From a virus, in IMG/VR virus record IMGVR_UViG_3300042475_002348, positions 1 through 48,200 of that record: a DNA stretch of 48,200 nucleotides, one strand, 5' to 3'. A program made the translations under genes and the position numbers. Below the pieces are notes generated by a model that had not been told where the DNA came from, ran no database searches, and saw nothing but the letters and a program-made list of their open reading frames with translations. Shown piece after piece: positions 25,801 to 34,642 of the stretch. Every line of letters begins with the position of its first letter. Within the stretch, counting starts at the first letter, position 1.

Positions 25801-26033
25801 ATGTGAGTTATAAAGAATGCTTTAAAGAGATTGAGGATGAAATGAAGCACCTATATGCTTTGAATCTTAAGCAAGCCATTATGATTAAAAGAAGAGATAC
25901 GGTTATTAATTCAATCTTTAAAGATTCGTGTGAGTCAGCAAAGGGCACTGTTTTAAATAATGTTAAAGCTAAAATAATGAGACACTTAAAAGATGTGAGC
26001 AAGGGTAAATAACACCCGCCCATAGTGGCGAAT
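25763..26033 (+). repeat. 24-bp intergenic box, two copies
   Basis: TAACACCCGCCCATAGTGGC followed by GAAT occurs identically at 25763-25786 and 26010-26033. Each copy begins with the TAA stop of a gene and contains the small hairpin CGCC-CATAGT-GGCG just before the next ribosome site. The spacing between stop and next gene is thus standardised. Confidence 0.9.
25803..26012 (+). CDS. Hypothetical early protein, 69 aa
   Basis: GTG start with AAGGGGG upstream, from the repeated start segment. Lys-rich helical protein (basic, KAKIMRHLKDVSKGK at the end). Not recognised. Confidence 0.55.
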   Translation: MSYKECFKEIEDEMKHLYALNLKQAIMIKRRDTVINSIFKDSCESAKGTVLNNVKAKIMRHLKDVSKGK

Positions 26034-26048
26034 AAAGGAGAGGGTTTT

Positions 26049-26249
26049 ATGTTTATCTATTCCATTGGAGACATAATTACTGGAACAATATTAGCTTTAT
26101 TACTAAGCATCCTCATCGGTACTTGGTTTTTTAAAACTATCAAGGCGGCGGTTTGTAGCCACAAAAGAACCTACGAAAACGGACTGAGCCTTGACGAGAT
26201 TTGTCGAGATTGCGGCAAGAATCTTGGCTTTGTTGGGCGCGACAAATGA
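26049..26249 (+). CDS. Small membrane protein with Cys pair, 66 aa
   Basis: I choose the ATG at 26049, which has GGAGAGG upstream, over an in-frame start eight codons earlier. Residues 5-32 are one membrane segment (ITGTILALLLSILIGTWFF). A cytoplasmic-type tail has C-S-H and C-R-D-C residues that could hold a metal. Similar single-pass Cys-tail proteins are common in phages; role unknown. Its stop overlaps the next ATG. Confidence 0.6.
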   Translation: MFIYSIGDIITGTILALLLSILIGTWFFKTIKAAVCSHKRTYENGLSLDEICRDCGKNLGFVGRDK

Positions 26250-26494
26250 AAGACTCACAAAGATTCGCCGAAGAGAAAGCAGAAGAGTACGCCAGCAAAC
26301 GAGCGAGTAAAGAGACCGACTACACTCGATACGCAGAACTCTACAACGCGCACTATGCAGGCGTGATCTACTGGACTGCTGAGCTGATCCATTTAAGAGA
26401 AGTTTTAAAGGTTCAAGGCAAAGAGATCAAGAAAGAAATTAAACTCGCCGATACGGTACCTGCGACGGTCGAAACAATCGAGGACTTGATATGA
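26246..26494 (+). CDS. 82-aa helical protein with I-E-D-L-I tail
   Basis: The ATG at 26246 overlaps the preceding stop (ATGA). The body is a charged helical hairpin (AEEKAEEYASKRASKETD and ELIHLREVLKVQGKE). The last residues, V-E-T-I-E-D-L-I, match the shared tail. The next gene overlaps by four bases and ends with the same peptide. Possible adaptor or cofactor of the replication module. Confidence 0.7.
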   Translation: MKDSQRFAEEKAEEYASKRASKETDYTRYAELYNAHYAGVIYWTAELIHLREVLKVQGKEIKKEIKLADTVPATVETIEDLI

Positions 26495-27165
26495 TCTTTA
26501 AAAAGCTTAGCGATGTTCACATGATGAGCGAGAAAGCGGCCCAACGTCAGGAGATGCTCAGAACCTTAGAAGCCTCCGATTTCTATCAGGCAAAAATGGT
26601 TTTGAAAAACATTGCACTCGATGAGTCCACCACGTACGACATGCAGAAGATAATTAAAAGGCATTTGAACCTGGTAGTAAAAAGAAAGAAGAAATCCGTT
26701 GATGTATATGGCGTACCTATAACCTTGGACAGACTACTTGCTTTATCTTGCACTTCACTGTGGACTTTCAGAGCAAGCATATTTTCTAAGGCGTTTGCTT
26801 TTAGCGGTGGGTTTTCCAGCGAAGGGCTTCTTCTTCAAATTGCCGCAGACAACATGGCACTAAGAGATGTGACGAAAGAGAGCAACCTTAAAACGTATCG
26901 AAGACACCTTAGTCTTCTGCTTCGATGCGGTGGGTTTAAGAATGGCGTGGAGCGAAAGAAAATGTGTAGCTCAGACATCAGCACGACCGGAAGGGTTTGG
27001 TATCTGCCTAAAAACATAATGCACTCTACTGCCGATGAGCTGATAGATAGCGCCGAGTTCATCATGTCCCAAGCGGAAACACTTGACCGAACGGAATCAG
27101 GAAAGGAACTTAGAGAGATCGAAAAAACCGTAGAACAAAACACAGTCATTGAGGACTTGATATAA
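26491..27165 (+). CDS. 224-aa replication-module protein, possible winged helix
   Basis: No known family recognised. Residues about 145-185 (TYRRHLSLLLRCGGFKNG ... GRVWYLPKN) look like a winged-helix DNA-binding unit with a beta wing. A flexible acidic stretch leads to the terminal V-I-E-D-L-I. It is directly before and coupled to the SNF2 helicase gene (TAATG). A loader or DNA-binding partner of the helicase is plausible but unproven. Confidence 0.7.
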   Translation: MIFKKLSDVHMMSEKAAQRQEMLRTLEASDFYQAKMVLKNIALDESTTYDMQKIIKRHLNLVVKRKKKSVDVYGVPITLDRLLALSCTSLWTFRASIFSKAFAFSGGFSSEGLLLQIAADNMALRDVTKESNLKTYRRHLSLLLRCGGFKNGVERKKMCSSDISTTGRVWYLPKNIMHSTADELIDSAEFIMSQAETLDRTESGKELREIEKTVEQNTVIEDLI

Positions 27166-28529
27166 TGTACACACCAAGAGCGCACCAAATCGAAGGAATG
27201 GATTTCCATCGTGCTAGTCAATTTATGGGCAGCCTTATATGGCACGGCATGGGACTAGGTAAGTCGAGTCTTGCACTCTGGCTTGCTGAAGAACACATAG
27301 GCCGTCTAAAAAAGCTAGGCGTAAAGACCCCAAAGTTTGTTGTCTTCTGTCCTAAATCAGCACTACCTACCTGGAGAGCTGAGTGCCGCAAGTTCACTCC
27401 GAGTCTTTATCGTGACATGATTCTGTTTCCCTACTCGCAGATGAACAAAGCGATCCGCATGGTTGACTACATCGACGCTCGCATGATTGCCTTCGACGAG
27501 TCTCACTATCTTAAATCACCAAGTACCAATAGAGTCAAAGGACTCTCCGAGTTCCTAAGACGCATGGGTAAGATGTCAGGAAAGTTTGAGCATGGGCGCA
27601 TGTTGTTTCTCACAGGTACTCCAATGCCTAATAACGCTGCAGAAATCTATTCTACATGGGCAATAGCGACTGCCCCAAACGTAACAACAGCAGCGGACAG
27701 GTTACTCGACGAGGTTAAGTTTGATCTGTGGCGCAACACATACACGAGAGTCGAAGTAAAGACCTGGAAGATTGGAAAGAACAAAAGTCCTGAGAATCAA
27801 AGACGTGGAGTCGCTAAGACCTTCCAAGGAGTGGATAACTCCGAACAGTTCGCACAATTAATAGGCCCTATCACTCACTTCAAACGAGTCGAAGACTGTA
27901 TTGATCTGCCAGAGAAACAAGAAGTCATGGTGGATCTTGGATTACCGGACGATAAACTCCTGGCAAACGCTAGCCTTGAGCAGCCAGAAGCGTACATGGC
28001 GCTATTAGAAAGACTCAGCCGCGCTAAGACTCCGCACATGATCGAGTGGGTCAAGGACTTTTTGGAAGGAACTCAAGAACAATTAGTCGTCTTTGCCACG
28101 CACGTATTCGCCTTGAGAGCACTTCAGGATGCCTTCCCTAATCACGTCAAGCTCATCATCGGAGAGCTGTCTACCGGCGAAAGAACACGCCATTTGACTG
28201 AGTTTCAGAACTCGAAGTTCAGGGTGCTAGCACTAAGCTATCAGTGTGGATCTGAATCATTGAACCTACAGAACGCTAGCAAAGCGTTATACCTAGGCTA
28301 CCCATGGACAGATGGAAAGTTGAAGCAAGCGATGGCACGTATCTATCGCCAAGGACAGAAGAACGCTACGATGCACTATTTCTTAACGAGCGGTGAGTGC
28401 GATCAGCGCATCCTTCGATTGGTTCGCACGAAAGAAGAAGCCACTAACACTGTAGAAAATCTACTGCTTACCCAAGAAATAAAGCAAACTTTGCCTAAAG
28501 AAACTTTTAGTATTGACGATCTGATTTAA
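27165..28529 (+). CDS. SNF2-family helicase/translocase
   Basis: A 454-residue, single-unit superfamily 2 ATPase. Walker A GMGLGKS is at 28-34, DESH (motif II) at 111-114, TGTPMPN (motif III) near 150 and RIYRQGQ (motif VI) at 392-398. Phage SNF2 proteins of this size accompany DUF2800, DUF2815 and VapE-type primases and are thought to remodel DNA during replication or recombination. The end, F-S-I-D-D-L-I, carries the shared tail after about 45 residues of linker. Confidence 0.9.
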   Translation: MYTPRAHQIEGMDFHRASQFMGSLIWHGMGLGKSSLALWLAEEHIGRLKKLGVKTPKFVVFCPKSALPTWRAECRKFTPSLYRDMILFPYSQMNKAIRMVDYIDARMIAFDESHYLKSPSTNRVKGLSEFLRRMGKMSGKFEHGRMLFLTGTPMPNNAAEIYSTWAIATAPNVTTAADRLLDEVKFDLWRNTYTRVEVKTWKIGKNKSPENQRRGVAKTFQGVDNSEQFAQLIGPITHFKRVEDCIDLPEKQEVMVDLGLPDDKLLANASLEQPEAYMALLERLSRAKTPHMIEWVKDFLEGTQEQLVVFATHVFALRALQDAFPNHVKLIIGELSTGERTRHLTEFQNSKFRVLALSYQCGSESLNLQNASKALYLGYPWTDGKLKQAMARIYRQGQKNATMHYFLTSGECDQRILRLVRTKEEATNTVENLLLTQEIKQTLPKETFSIDDLI

Positions 28530-28559
28530 CCTGTTAATCTTTTAACTGAGGGACTTTTC

Positions 28560-29837
28560 ATGACAATTAAAATTCATCCACAGCTTACAGGCTTTGTACG
28601 CCCGTCGGATCACAGTAAGTTTTCACCTTCTGCTGCAGACCGATGGATGGCTTGTCCAGCGAGCATCCAACTCTCCGAAGGTATTCCTGAAGAGAAGTCC
28701 GAATACTCGGAGCAAGGAACTCTTGCCCACTCAGTATGCGAAGCGATGTTCGACCACGAACATTTCATGATCGACATGCCGGTCGAGCTTCAAGCTCAAC
28801 TAATGGCATGGGAATCGACGCATCCTGGAGATGTCCCTGAGATGTATGACTGTGCTCAGACCTACGTGGACTGTGTGTCTTCATGGCTTAATAACAAGGA
28901 AGCTATTGGCGATGTGCTTTGGTATGGCCTTGAGAAAGGTGTGCCAGTATTCCCTGAGAAAGGATGCTTCGGTACTGGTGACTGTGTGATCGTCGGAACT
29001 AAGGCCGCGGTGATCATCGATTATAAACATGGCAGAGGAAAGAACGTACAGGCAGATGCTTTGCAACTCAGAGTCTATGCCGCAGGAGTCCTTCGCCATT
29101 TAGACAACCTCCCTGAAGGTTACGGAGTATATTCTGTGGTAGTACAACCTCGAACCGACCCAACACCAAAGACACATTTCTATCCTGCAGCACAGATACA
29201 TCAGTTCCTTGGAGAAATCTGGAGCGCCATTATCGCAACAGAGCAGCCCAACCTTGAACCAAAAGACGGAGGTCATTGCTTCTGGTGTCCTGCTAAAAGA
29301 ACTAAAGACCTGATGAAGAAGTGCCCGACTCAGATGATCTTGCCGGTTAATGCGGCCAAAGAGAACTTTGAGAAATACCTCTCCGATATGAACGCTCCAG
29401 TTGAGAAACTCGGAGTCGCTAATCCTAAGCGTGATGAGGCGATGATGAAGATCATCTCTCTCATGCCACTCCTCGAATCTATTCGTGATTCGGCAGTTGA
29501 AGAGTTTCAATACCGCTTAGAGCAAGGCGAAGCTATCGCAGGACTGCAACTTGTAGAGAAGATCGGCAATAGAACTTTTGGTAAAGCACCAGATGATCAG
29601 ATCGCTGAGGTCTTGAAGCAGAAATATCCAAAGCTTGATCCTTGGAGAATTATTCCGGAGAAGAAAACAATTCGTACCATTGGCGACATTGAGAAAGAAG
29701 TCGGCAAGGGTGCACTGGATACTGTGACTCAAAGAACTATTAAAAAAGAAGTGAAAATATTAGACGCTAAGGCGTTAGAAGTAATGGGCAATCTCGCGCA
29801 TTATGGAAACTTGTCAACATCGAAGGAGATCGTATGA
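28560..29837 (+). CDS. DUF2800 PD-(D/E)XK nuclease with Fe-S cysteines
   Basis: A 425-residue Cas4/RecB-like nuclease. The opening FSPSAADRWMACPAS is typical. The active site shows D141 (GTGDC), D154 and K156 (IIDYKHGRG). C32 with C240, C243 and C255 gives the four-cysteine pattern that holds a 4Fe-4S cluster in Cas4 and AddB. It probably resects DNA ends for recombination-dependent replication. GAGGGA precedes the ATG. It ends S-K-E-I-V and lacks the shared tail. Confidence 0.88.
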   Translation: MTIKIHPQLTGFVRPSDHSKFSPSAADRWMACPASIQLSEGIPEEKSEYSEQGTLAHSVCEAMFDHEHFMIDMPVELQAQLMAWESTHPGDVPEMYDCAQTYVDCVSSWLNNKEAIGDVLWYGLEKGVPVFPEKGCFGTGDCVIVGTKAAVIIDYKHGRGKNVQADALQLRVYAAGVLRHLDNLPEGYGVYSVVVQPRTDPTPKTHFYPAAQIHQFLGEIWSAIIATEQPNLEPKDGGHCFWCPAKRTKDLMKKCPTQMILPVNAAKENFEKYLSDMNAPVEKLGVANPKRDEAMMKIISLMPLLESIRDSAVEEFQYRLEQGEAIAGLQLVEKIGNRTFGKAPDDQIAEVLKQKYPKLDPWRIIPEKKTIRTIGDIEKEVGKGALDTVTQRTIKKEVKILDAKALEVMGNLAHYGNLSTSKEIV

Positions 29838-30508
29838 CACCTGATCAAGAGAAAGAATTTTTCCGCAAGCATGTGTTTACCCTTAAAGGTCGCATCTTGC
29901 ATCCGGCATTGCTTAAGCCTATGCCTAACAAAGAAGGAACTCGCGTTAACTTTAACGTGCAGGCAATCTTTAAGCCTGAAGACAACGCACAGGAAATTGC
30001 ACGTCTTGGTGCATTCATTAAGCAAGTTTACGACACGTTCTATCCTGGCTTCCCGATTCAGAACTGGGTTAATCCCTTGAAGAAGTATGAGACGTACATT
30101 CGTCAAGACGGTCGCCCAAACGCAGAGTATTTGAAAGGTCATTACTGGGTTAACGCTGCTTCAGGTAAAGACGTTCCTCCTCAAGTCTATAAGCAGGGCC
30201 CTATGGGAATGGTGCTTTTGACTGAAGCTGACCAAGCTGAAGTTTACTCAGGACGCAACGCGGTCGTGAACATTTCTTTCTACCGTATTAAGTCGCAGAA
30301 GCATGGCCTATCGACGAACATCAATGGCGTATTGCTTCTTGAAGGTGGCGAGAAAGTTCAAGGTGCAGGAAGCTTTGACCCGAACAGAGCGTTTGGATCT
30401 TTCATGCAAGACATGGGCATGAACGTGCCGGTCACGAACACTCCAAGCAATGATCCGTTTGGCAATTCAGGTAACAACTCGGGCAGCAATGGCCCTTCAT
30501 TTATTTAA
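29834..30508 (+). CDS. DUF2815 single-strand DNA-binding protein
   Basis: A 224-residue protein of the DUF2815 family, linked to the T7 gp2.5/OB-fold group. Family traits include VFTLKGRILHPALLKP near the start and the KGHYWVNAASG and VNISFYRI strands. After residue 190 a G/N/S/P-rich flexible linker ends G-P-S-F-I. This is the layout of SSB proteins, in which the tip recruits partners. The ATG overlaps the nuclease stop (ATGA). Confidence 0.85.
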   Translation: MTPDQEKEFFRKHVFTLKGRILHPALLKPMPNKEGTRVNFNVQAIFKPEDNAQEIARLGAFIKQVYDTFYPGFPIQNWVNPLKKYETYIRQDGRPNAEYLKGHYWVNAASGKDVPPQVYKQGPMGMVLLTEADQAEVYSGRNAVVNISFYRIKSQKHGLSTNINGVLLLEGGEKVQGAGSFDPNRAFGSFMQDMGMNVPVTNTPSNDPFGNSGNNSGSNGPSFI

Positions 30509-30519
30509 GGAGATATCAG

Positions 30520-30996
30520 ATGTATAAGTTTTCAGCAGAATTTGAAACGATTAAAGAACTCGCCGACTTTGTGAATGGCATTCAAGGTGGCGTTCCTGCC
30601 GCTGCGACTGTAGAGCAAGCAGCTCCTACTACAAAAGCTAAGGCAAAGAAAGAGAAGGAAGCTCCAGCTCCTTTGACTGCCGCTGCTCCTGAAGCACCAT
30701 TCGTGCCAAAGGCAGAAGTCAAAGCTTCTGAAGTTGTAGTTGAGAAGACTCCAGTAGTCGCTCAGCCTGCAGCACAAGATAGCGCGATCATGGTTGAAGA
30801 AATCAAAGCAATCGTAGCAGGATTGAAAGCTAAAGGTACTAACGACGATCAGCTCAAAGCAGTCTTCTCTGGTATCTTTGCTCAGCTAGGATTGCCTCAA
30901 GGTGTCCCTGTCAGCAAGCTTGAGAACGATCAGATCACACGTTTCTTAATGGCGCTCAAGGATCACGCAGCTCCAAAAGAGAATAGCTTTATTTAA
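30520..30996 (+). CDS. 158-aa protein with Pro/Ala linker and S-F-I tail
   Basis: Short N-terminal domain (residues 1-25), a long A/P/K/E-rich linker (26-90), then a helical C-terminal domain (IMVEEIKAIVAGLKAKG, TRFLMALKDH) and the end E-N-S-F-I. GGAGAT lies before the ATG. It is between SSB and a secreted protease. Two small domains on a tether, ending like the SSB, suggest a scaffold or accessory factor; no family recognised. Confidence 0.75.
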   Translation: MYKFSAEFETIKELADFVNGIQGGVPAAATVEQAAPTTKAKAKKEKEAPAPLTAAAPEAPFVPKAEVKASEVVVEKTPVVAQPAAQDSAIMVEEIKAIVAGLKAKGTNDDQLKAVFSGIFAQLGLPQGVPVSKLENDQITRFLMALKDHAAPKENSFI

Positions 30997-31041
30997 TAGG
31001 TGCGCGGGGTGAAAGCCCCGCTCTCTTTTCACGGAGGATTT

Positions 31042-31692
31042 ATGAAACTTTTTAATATGTTTATTCTTAGTGCTCTCTTAATGAGTTTCGCCCTCGATGC
31101 CGTATCTCAAGAAGTTTCTCCTGCCTCCAACCTAGACGCTCCAGCACCTCCGAGTTTTATCGAGTTTGTTAAGAGTTCTTTTGGCGTTCACCGCAAGGTG
31201 AGCTTTGTCAGACTGTCAGGCTTTAGTTCTCTTGAGATTCAGCGACTTACTCACATCGCAGCTAACGTAGAGAAGATTATTAATAGTTCAGAGATCACTG
31301 ATCTTCTTAGTGCTCATGTGGTTGTGCCATATAAGAAAGAGCCGGTAGCTTTCTGGGATATTAATGAACCTTTGAAACTTACCTGGCGTGATGCTTGGGC
31401 AATCACTATGCGCTCCGACTGGGACATGGACTACGAAGGTTACAGCTCGTGGCGCTCGACGGTCGGGTATACCTACGCGAACGTGAAGTGGATCAAGCTC
31501 AACAAGTCTCACTCAAACTTTAGGCACGACCATTTAATTGCACAGAACTTTTGTCATGAGTTTGGAGGGCACAAGCGTGGCTTTCGTCATGCCTCTAATC
31601 ACGACATCTATCGTCCGTACTCATACCCTTATGCGCTAGGGAAAATATGCGCAGACCTTTACATCAAACAATTTAAACCTTGGAAGAAATAG
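31042..31692 (+). CDS. Secreted metzincin-like metalloprotease
   Basis: A 216-residue protein. The ATG at 31042 has GGAGG upstream. Residues 1-22 are a Sec signal peptide (KLFNMFILSALLMSFALDAVSQ). The active-site motif is H172-E-F-G-G-H177-K-R-G180-F-R-H183: the metzincin HExxHxxGxxH with one extra residue between the first two His. A conserved IYRPYSYPYALG segment follows. It should act in the periplasm or outside the cell. Finding it between replication genes is unusual; it may help release, exclude other phages, or change the cell surface. Confidence 0.75.
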   Translation: MKLFNMFILSALLMSFALDAVSQEVSPASNLDAPAPPSFIEFVKSSFGVHRKVSFVRLSGFSSLEIQRLTHIAANVEKIINSSEITDLLSAHVVVPYKKEPVAFWDINEPLKLTWRDAWAITMRSDWDMDYEGYSSWRSTVGYTYANVKWIKLNKSHSNFRHDHLIAQNFCHEFGGHKRGFRHASNHDIYRPYSYPYALGKICADLYIKQFKPWKK

Positions 31693-31700
31693 GAGATACC

Positions 31701-32354
31701 ATGCAGATCGAAGAAGGAAAGTTTTACAGAAGTCATGATGGTCAAGTGTTGCGCTGTCTTCGCGTGACTCCGAAGATCACATCGTTTGCGCATCAAGAGA
31801 CTGCTGCTTTAGAGGGCCCAACAGAATCTATAAGCACATTCATCACCGAAGCTAAGCTTGAAGAGATCACAGAGACAGAATACGCTCGAGGCGTTCTTGC
31901 TTGGGGGGCGGCTAAAGGCGACAGTGAGAATTTCAAGGCACAATTTGAAGAGATTAAAGATATTGCCAAGCCTATCATCCACGCTAAGTTCCAAGAGTAC
32001 GGAGGCTACAAAGACTTTGATCTTAAGACTGAAGAGATGACAGAGAAAGAACTTGCCGAAGCTACTCGCAAGACAGAAGACAATGCCGCTCCGATTGCTA
32101 TTGTTTTCAAAGCAGAAACTTTGATCGAACCACTAACTACTATTCGCTCTATGATCGAAGGTCTTCAAGCATTCCAAGAAAAGCATTGGTGTGTTGAAGT
32201 TCGTAACGCCATCATCGATCTTGAGAACGCTCATGGCTGGTTGACTGAACGTCAGGCGAGAAAGAAAGATCAGGCAATCGCAGGACAGGAAAACCCTGAC
32301 AATCAAGTGCTGCTTGATAACGTATTACCTATCACACCGGAAAGCGCATACTAA
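31701..32354 (+). CDS. Hypothetical replication-module protein, 217 aa
   Basis: Not recognised. The ATG at 31701 has AGGAG upstream and is preferred over one seven codons earlier. The N-terminus (KFYRSHDGQVLRCLRVT) looks like a small beta barrel. The rest is helical and acidic. It abuts the polymerase gene with no gap. Confidence 0.7.
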   Translation: MQIEEGKFYRSHDGQVLRCLRVTPKITSFAHQETAALEGPTESISTFITEAKLEEITETEYARGVLAWGAAKGDSENFKAQFEEIKDIAKPIIHAKFQEYGGYKDFDLKTEEMTEKELAEATRKTEDNAAPIAIVFKAETLIEPLTTIRSMIEGLQAFQEKHWCVEVRNAIIDLENAHGWLTERQARKKDQAIAGQENPDNQVLLDNVLPITPESAY

Positions 32355-34364
32355 ATGAACCTGATCGACACGTTTATAGATTTCGAAACGCGTAGCCGTG
32401 CTGACATAAAGAAAGTTGGCACGGTGAACTATGCGACTCACCCGAGCACTGAAGCTACGTTACTCACGTATGCTTTCGGTCGCTCAGGTTCTATTAAAGT
32501 TTGGAAGCGTGGCGACCCGATACCTGCTGACCTAATCGATGTTATGGTCAATCCGCACAAGTATAGAATGATTGCCCATAACATCTTTTTCGATTACTTA
32601 ATCTGGACGATGGTGTTCTCTAAGCTATTGCCTGCTCATCATGTGTTCAAGCGCCCTGAGATTCAGAACCTTGAAGACAACATGGCACTGACATCTTACT
32701 TCCGTGTAGGTGCAGGACTCGACGCTGCGGCAGCAATGCTCCGACTGCCTTACTCAAAAGATAAAGAAGGTCGGCGCTTGATGCTTAAGCAGTGCGCACC
32801 AAACGCTAAGACAGGACAATTCGTAGAGCTCACGCCTGAAGAGATGACTTCGTTTATTAATTACGGTGTGACCGATACTCGCCTACTTCGTGATATTTAC
32901 TACATGATACCTAAGCTTCCAGCTAACGAGCGATGGGCATGGGAGTGGACGTTTAGACGTAACTGTCGCGGCGTACGTGTAGACATGGAATTGGTGAGAG
33001 AGATGGATGCCATCATCCAAGAAACAATGCCTGCCCTAACGGCAGAGTTTGAGCATTGGACTTGTGGGCAGGCACAGATAAACTCTCCGGTTAAATGCCT
33101 GCCATGGTTCAGACAGTTCTGGCCATGGATTGATAACATGCAGGCAGATACTATCCGAGACATGATGGCAGAAGATCGCCAAGTTCCTCCTCATGCTAGA
33201 CGTGCACTGGAGTTGAAAGAGCTGGCAGGATCCACCTCGATTGCTAAGGTGCAAGTCGCTATTAGAGAAGCTTATAATGGAAAGATATTCGGACTCTACG
33301 CCTACGGACATGCGCAAACTCGACGTTGGGCAGGACGTGGCATTCAGATTCAAAACTTCCCCCGACCTGATCAGAAACCTTATGACCCTATCATCAAAGA
33401 TTTAAACGTCATCGATCTTGCAACCGAGTTCAGACGCAGAAAGAACCTAGGACTTAAAGACCCTATCGGCTTTGTAAAGAATCACCTTCGACGTATATGG
33501 CTTGCCGATCCAGGTAAAGAATTTATTTGCGGTGACTTCTCTAAGATCGAACCGACTGTGCTGTACTGGCTGGTCGGCAAGGGCCCAATACCGCCGAAGT
33601 GGTATGAAGAGATGGCCGCTGCGATCTTTAGTAAACCTGTATCGGAAATATCAAAGGACAGCGAAGAACGCCAGTTAGGTAAAGCTGCTGCGCTAGGAGC
33701 AGGGTACGGCATGGGGCCACCAAAATTTAAGGCAGACGTTTACAAAAAAGAAGCCATGGTCATCACTGAAGAGATGGCAAAAATATCAATAGATACTTAC
33801 CGCCGAGTGAACCACGAGATCGTGGCACTATGGGGTGATCTTGAAAGCGCATTTAAGAAAGCTATCATGGGACACTCAAGCATGTTGTGTAATGGAAAGA
33901 TTCACGTCACTCCGATGCAACACCCATGGAAAGGTGTGCAGATTAGACTGCCTTCAGGCAATCACCTGTACTACCACTACGCTCACCTTAAAGAAGAACC
34001 AGTGCTCTACAAAGAAGGTGAGTTCGCCGGTCAGCCTATCGTTCGTAACGGTCGTCCAGTTACCCGCGAGGTTATGATCTATATGGACAACGAGCAAGGA
34101 AGATTCGAGGCTAAGAAAGTTTACGGTGGATTACTCACCGAGCACGTCACGTCCTGCACTGCCAGAGACATTATGGTTCCTGCCATGTGGAGATTAGAAC
34201 AAGCAGGATTCGACGTTACCGGAACTATCCACGATGAACTATGGGCACAGGCAGAGCCTGGACGCAAGGAAGAGTTTGAAAGAATCATGTGTATTAACCC
34301 GTCTTGGTGCAAAGATATGCAGATCAGTGCTGGACTTGAATGCGGTGTTCGCTATCTTAAGTAA
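32355..34364 (+). CDS. Family A DNA polymerase with 3'-5' exonuclease
   Basis: A 669-residue replicative polymerase. Exonuclease residues are D9 and E11 (IDFETRS), D80 (AHNIFFD) and Y170/D174. Polymerase motif A has D394 (CGDFSKIEP), motif B is RQLGKAAALGAGYG (439-452) and motif C is HDE at 626-628. This is the phage type that travels with DUF2800, DUF2815 and VapE-like primases. It starts right after the upstream stop with no clear ribosome site, so coupling is likely. It ends V-R-Y-L-K without the shared tail. Confidence 0.92.
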   Translation: MNLIDTFIDFETRSRADIKKVGTVNYATHPSTEATLLTYAFGRSGSIKVWKRGDPIPADLIDVMVNPHKYRMIAHNIFFDYLIWTMVFSKLLPAHHVFKRPEIQNLEDNMALTSYFRVGAGLDAAAAMLRLPYSKDKEGRRLMLKQCAPNAKTGQFVELTPEEMTSFINYGVTDTRLLRDIYYMIPKLPANERWAWEWTFRRNCRGVRVDMELVREMDAIIQETMPALTAEFEHWTCGQAQINSPVKCLPWFRQFWPWIDNMQADTIRDMMAEDRQVPPHARRALELKELAGSTSIAKVQVAIREAYNGKIFGLYAYGHAQTRRWAGRGIQIQNFPRPDQKPYDPIIKDLNVIDLATEFRRRKNLGLKDPIGFVKNHLRRIWLADPGKEFICGDFSKIEPTVLYWLVGKGPIPPKWYEEMAAAIFSKPVSEISKDSEERQLGKAAALGAGYGMGPPKFKADVYKKEAMVITEEMAKISIDTYRRVNHEIVALWGDLESAFKKAIMGHSSMLCNGKIHVTPMQHPWKGVQIRLPSGNHLYYHYAHLKEEPVLYKEGEFAGQPIVRNGRPVTREVMIYMDNEQGRFEAKKVYGGLLTEHVTSCTARDIMVPAMWRLEQAGFDVTGTIHDELWAQAEPGRKEEFERIMCINPSWCKDMQISAGLECGVRYLK

Positions 34365-34372
34365 GGAGAATT

Positions 34373-34642
34373 ATGGAAAAGCATAAAGATAAATTTTATT
34401 TTGCGGTGGGTAAGCTCTTGACCCAAACAATGAAGGAACGCAAACTAACTATTCCGGCGATAAAGAGGGCCTCCGGTCTTCAGTACACGACGATTAAAAG
34501 AATGATGAACGGCGATGGATTCATGTTCCATCAAATCGTCGCTCTTGCTGACGCACTGAAACTGGAAGTTTCCACTATCGCAGAATACGCATTGAACTAT
34601 GAGGGATCACATGACACGCAAGAAATCGACGACCTCATCTGA
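34373..34642 (+). CDS. Cro/CI-like helix-turn-helix regulator
   Basis: An 89-residue protein with an XRE-type fold: helices 2-3 are LTIPAIKRASGLQYTTIKRM and a fifth helix covers VSTIAEYAL. It probably represses or tunes an operator in the divergent control region. AAGGAG precedes the ATG. It ends T-Q-E-I-D-D-L-I, the shared tail, which is rare for a Cro-like protein. The tail codons overlap the nuclease gene start out of frame. Confidence 0.82.
   Translation: MEKHKDKFYFAVGKLLTQTMKERKLTIPAIKRASGLQYTTIKRMMNGDGFMFHQIVALADALKLEVSTIAEYALNYEGSHDTQEIDDLI

Noticed and set aside
26835-27245. 136-aa minus-strand frame
   Set aside because: Antisense shadow across the 224-aa and SNF2 genes, which are coupled and have consistent motifs.
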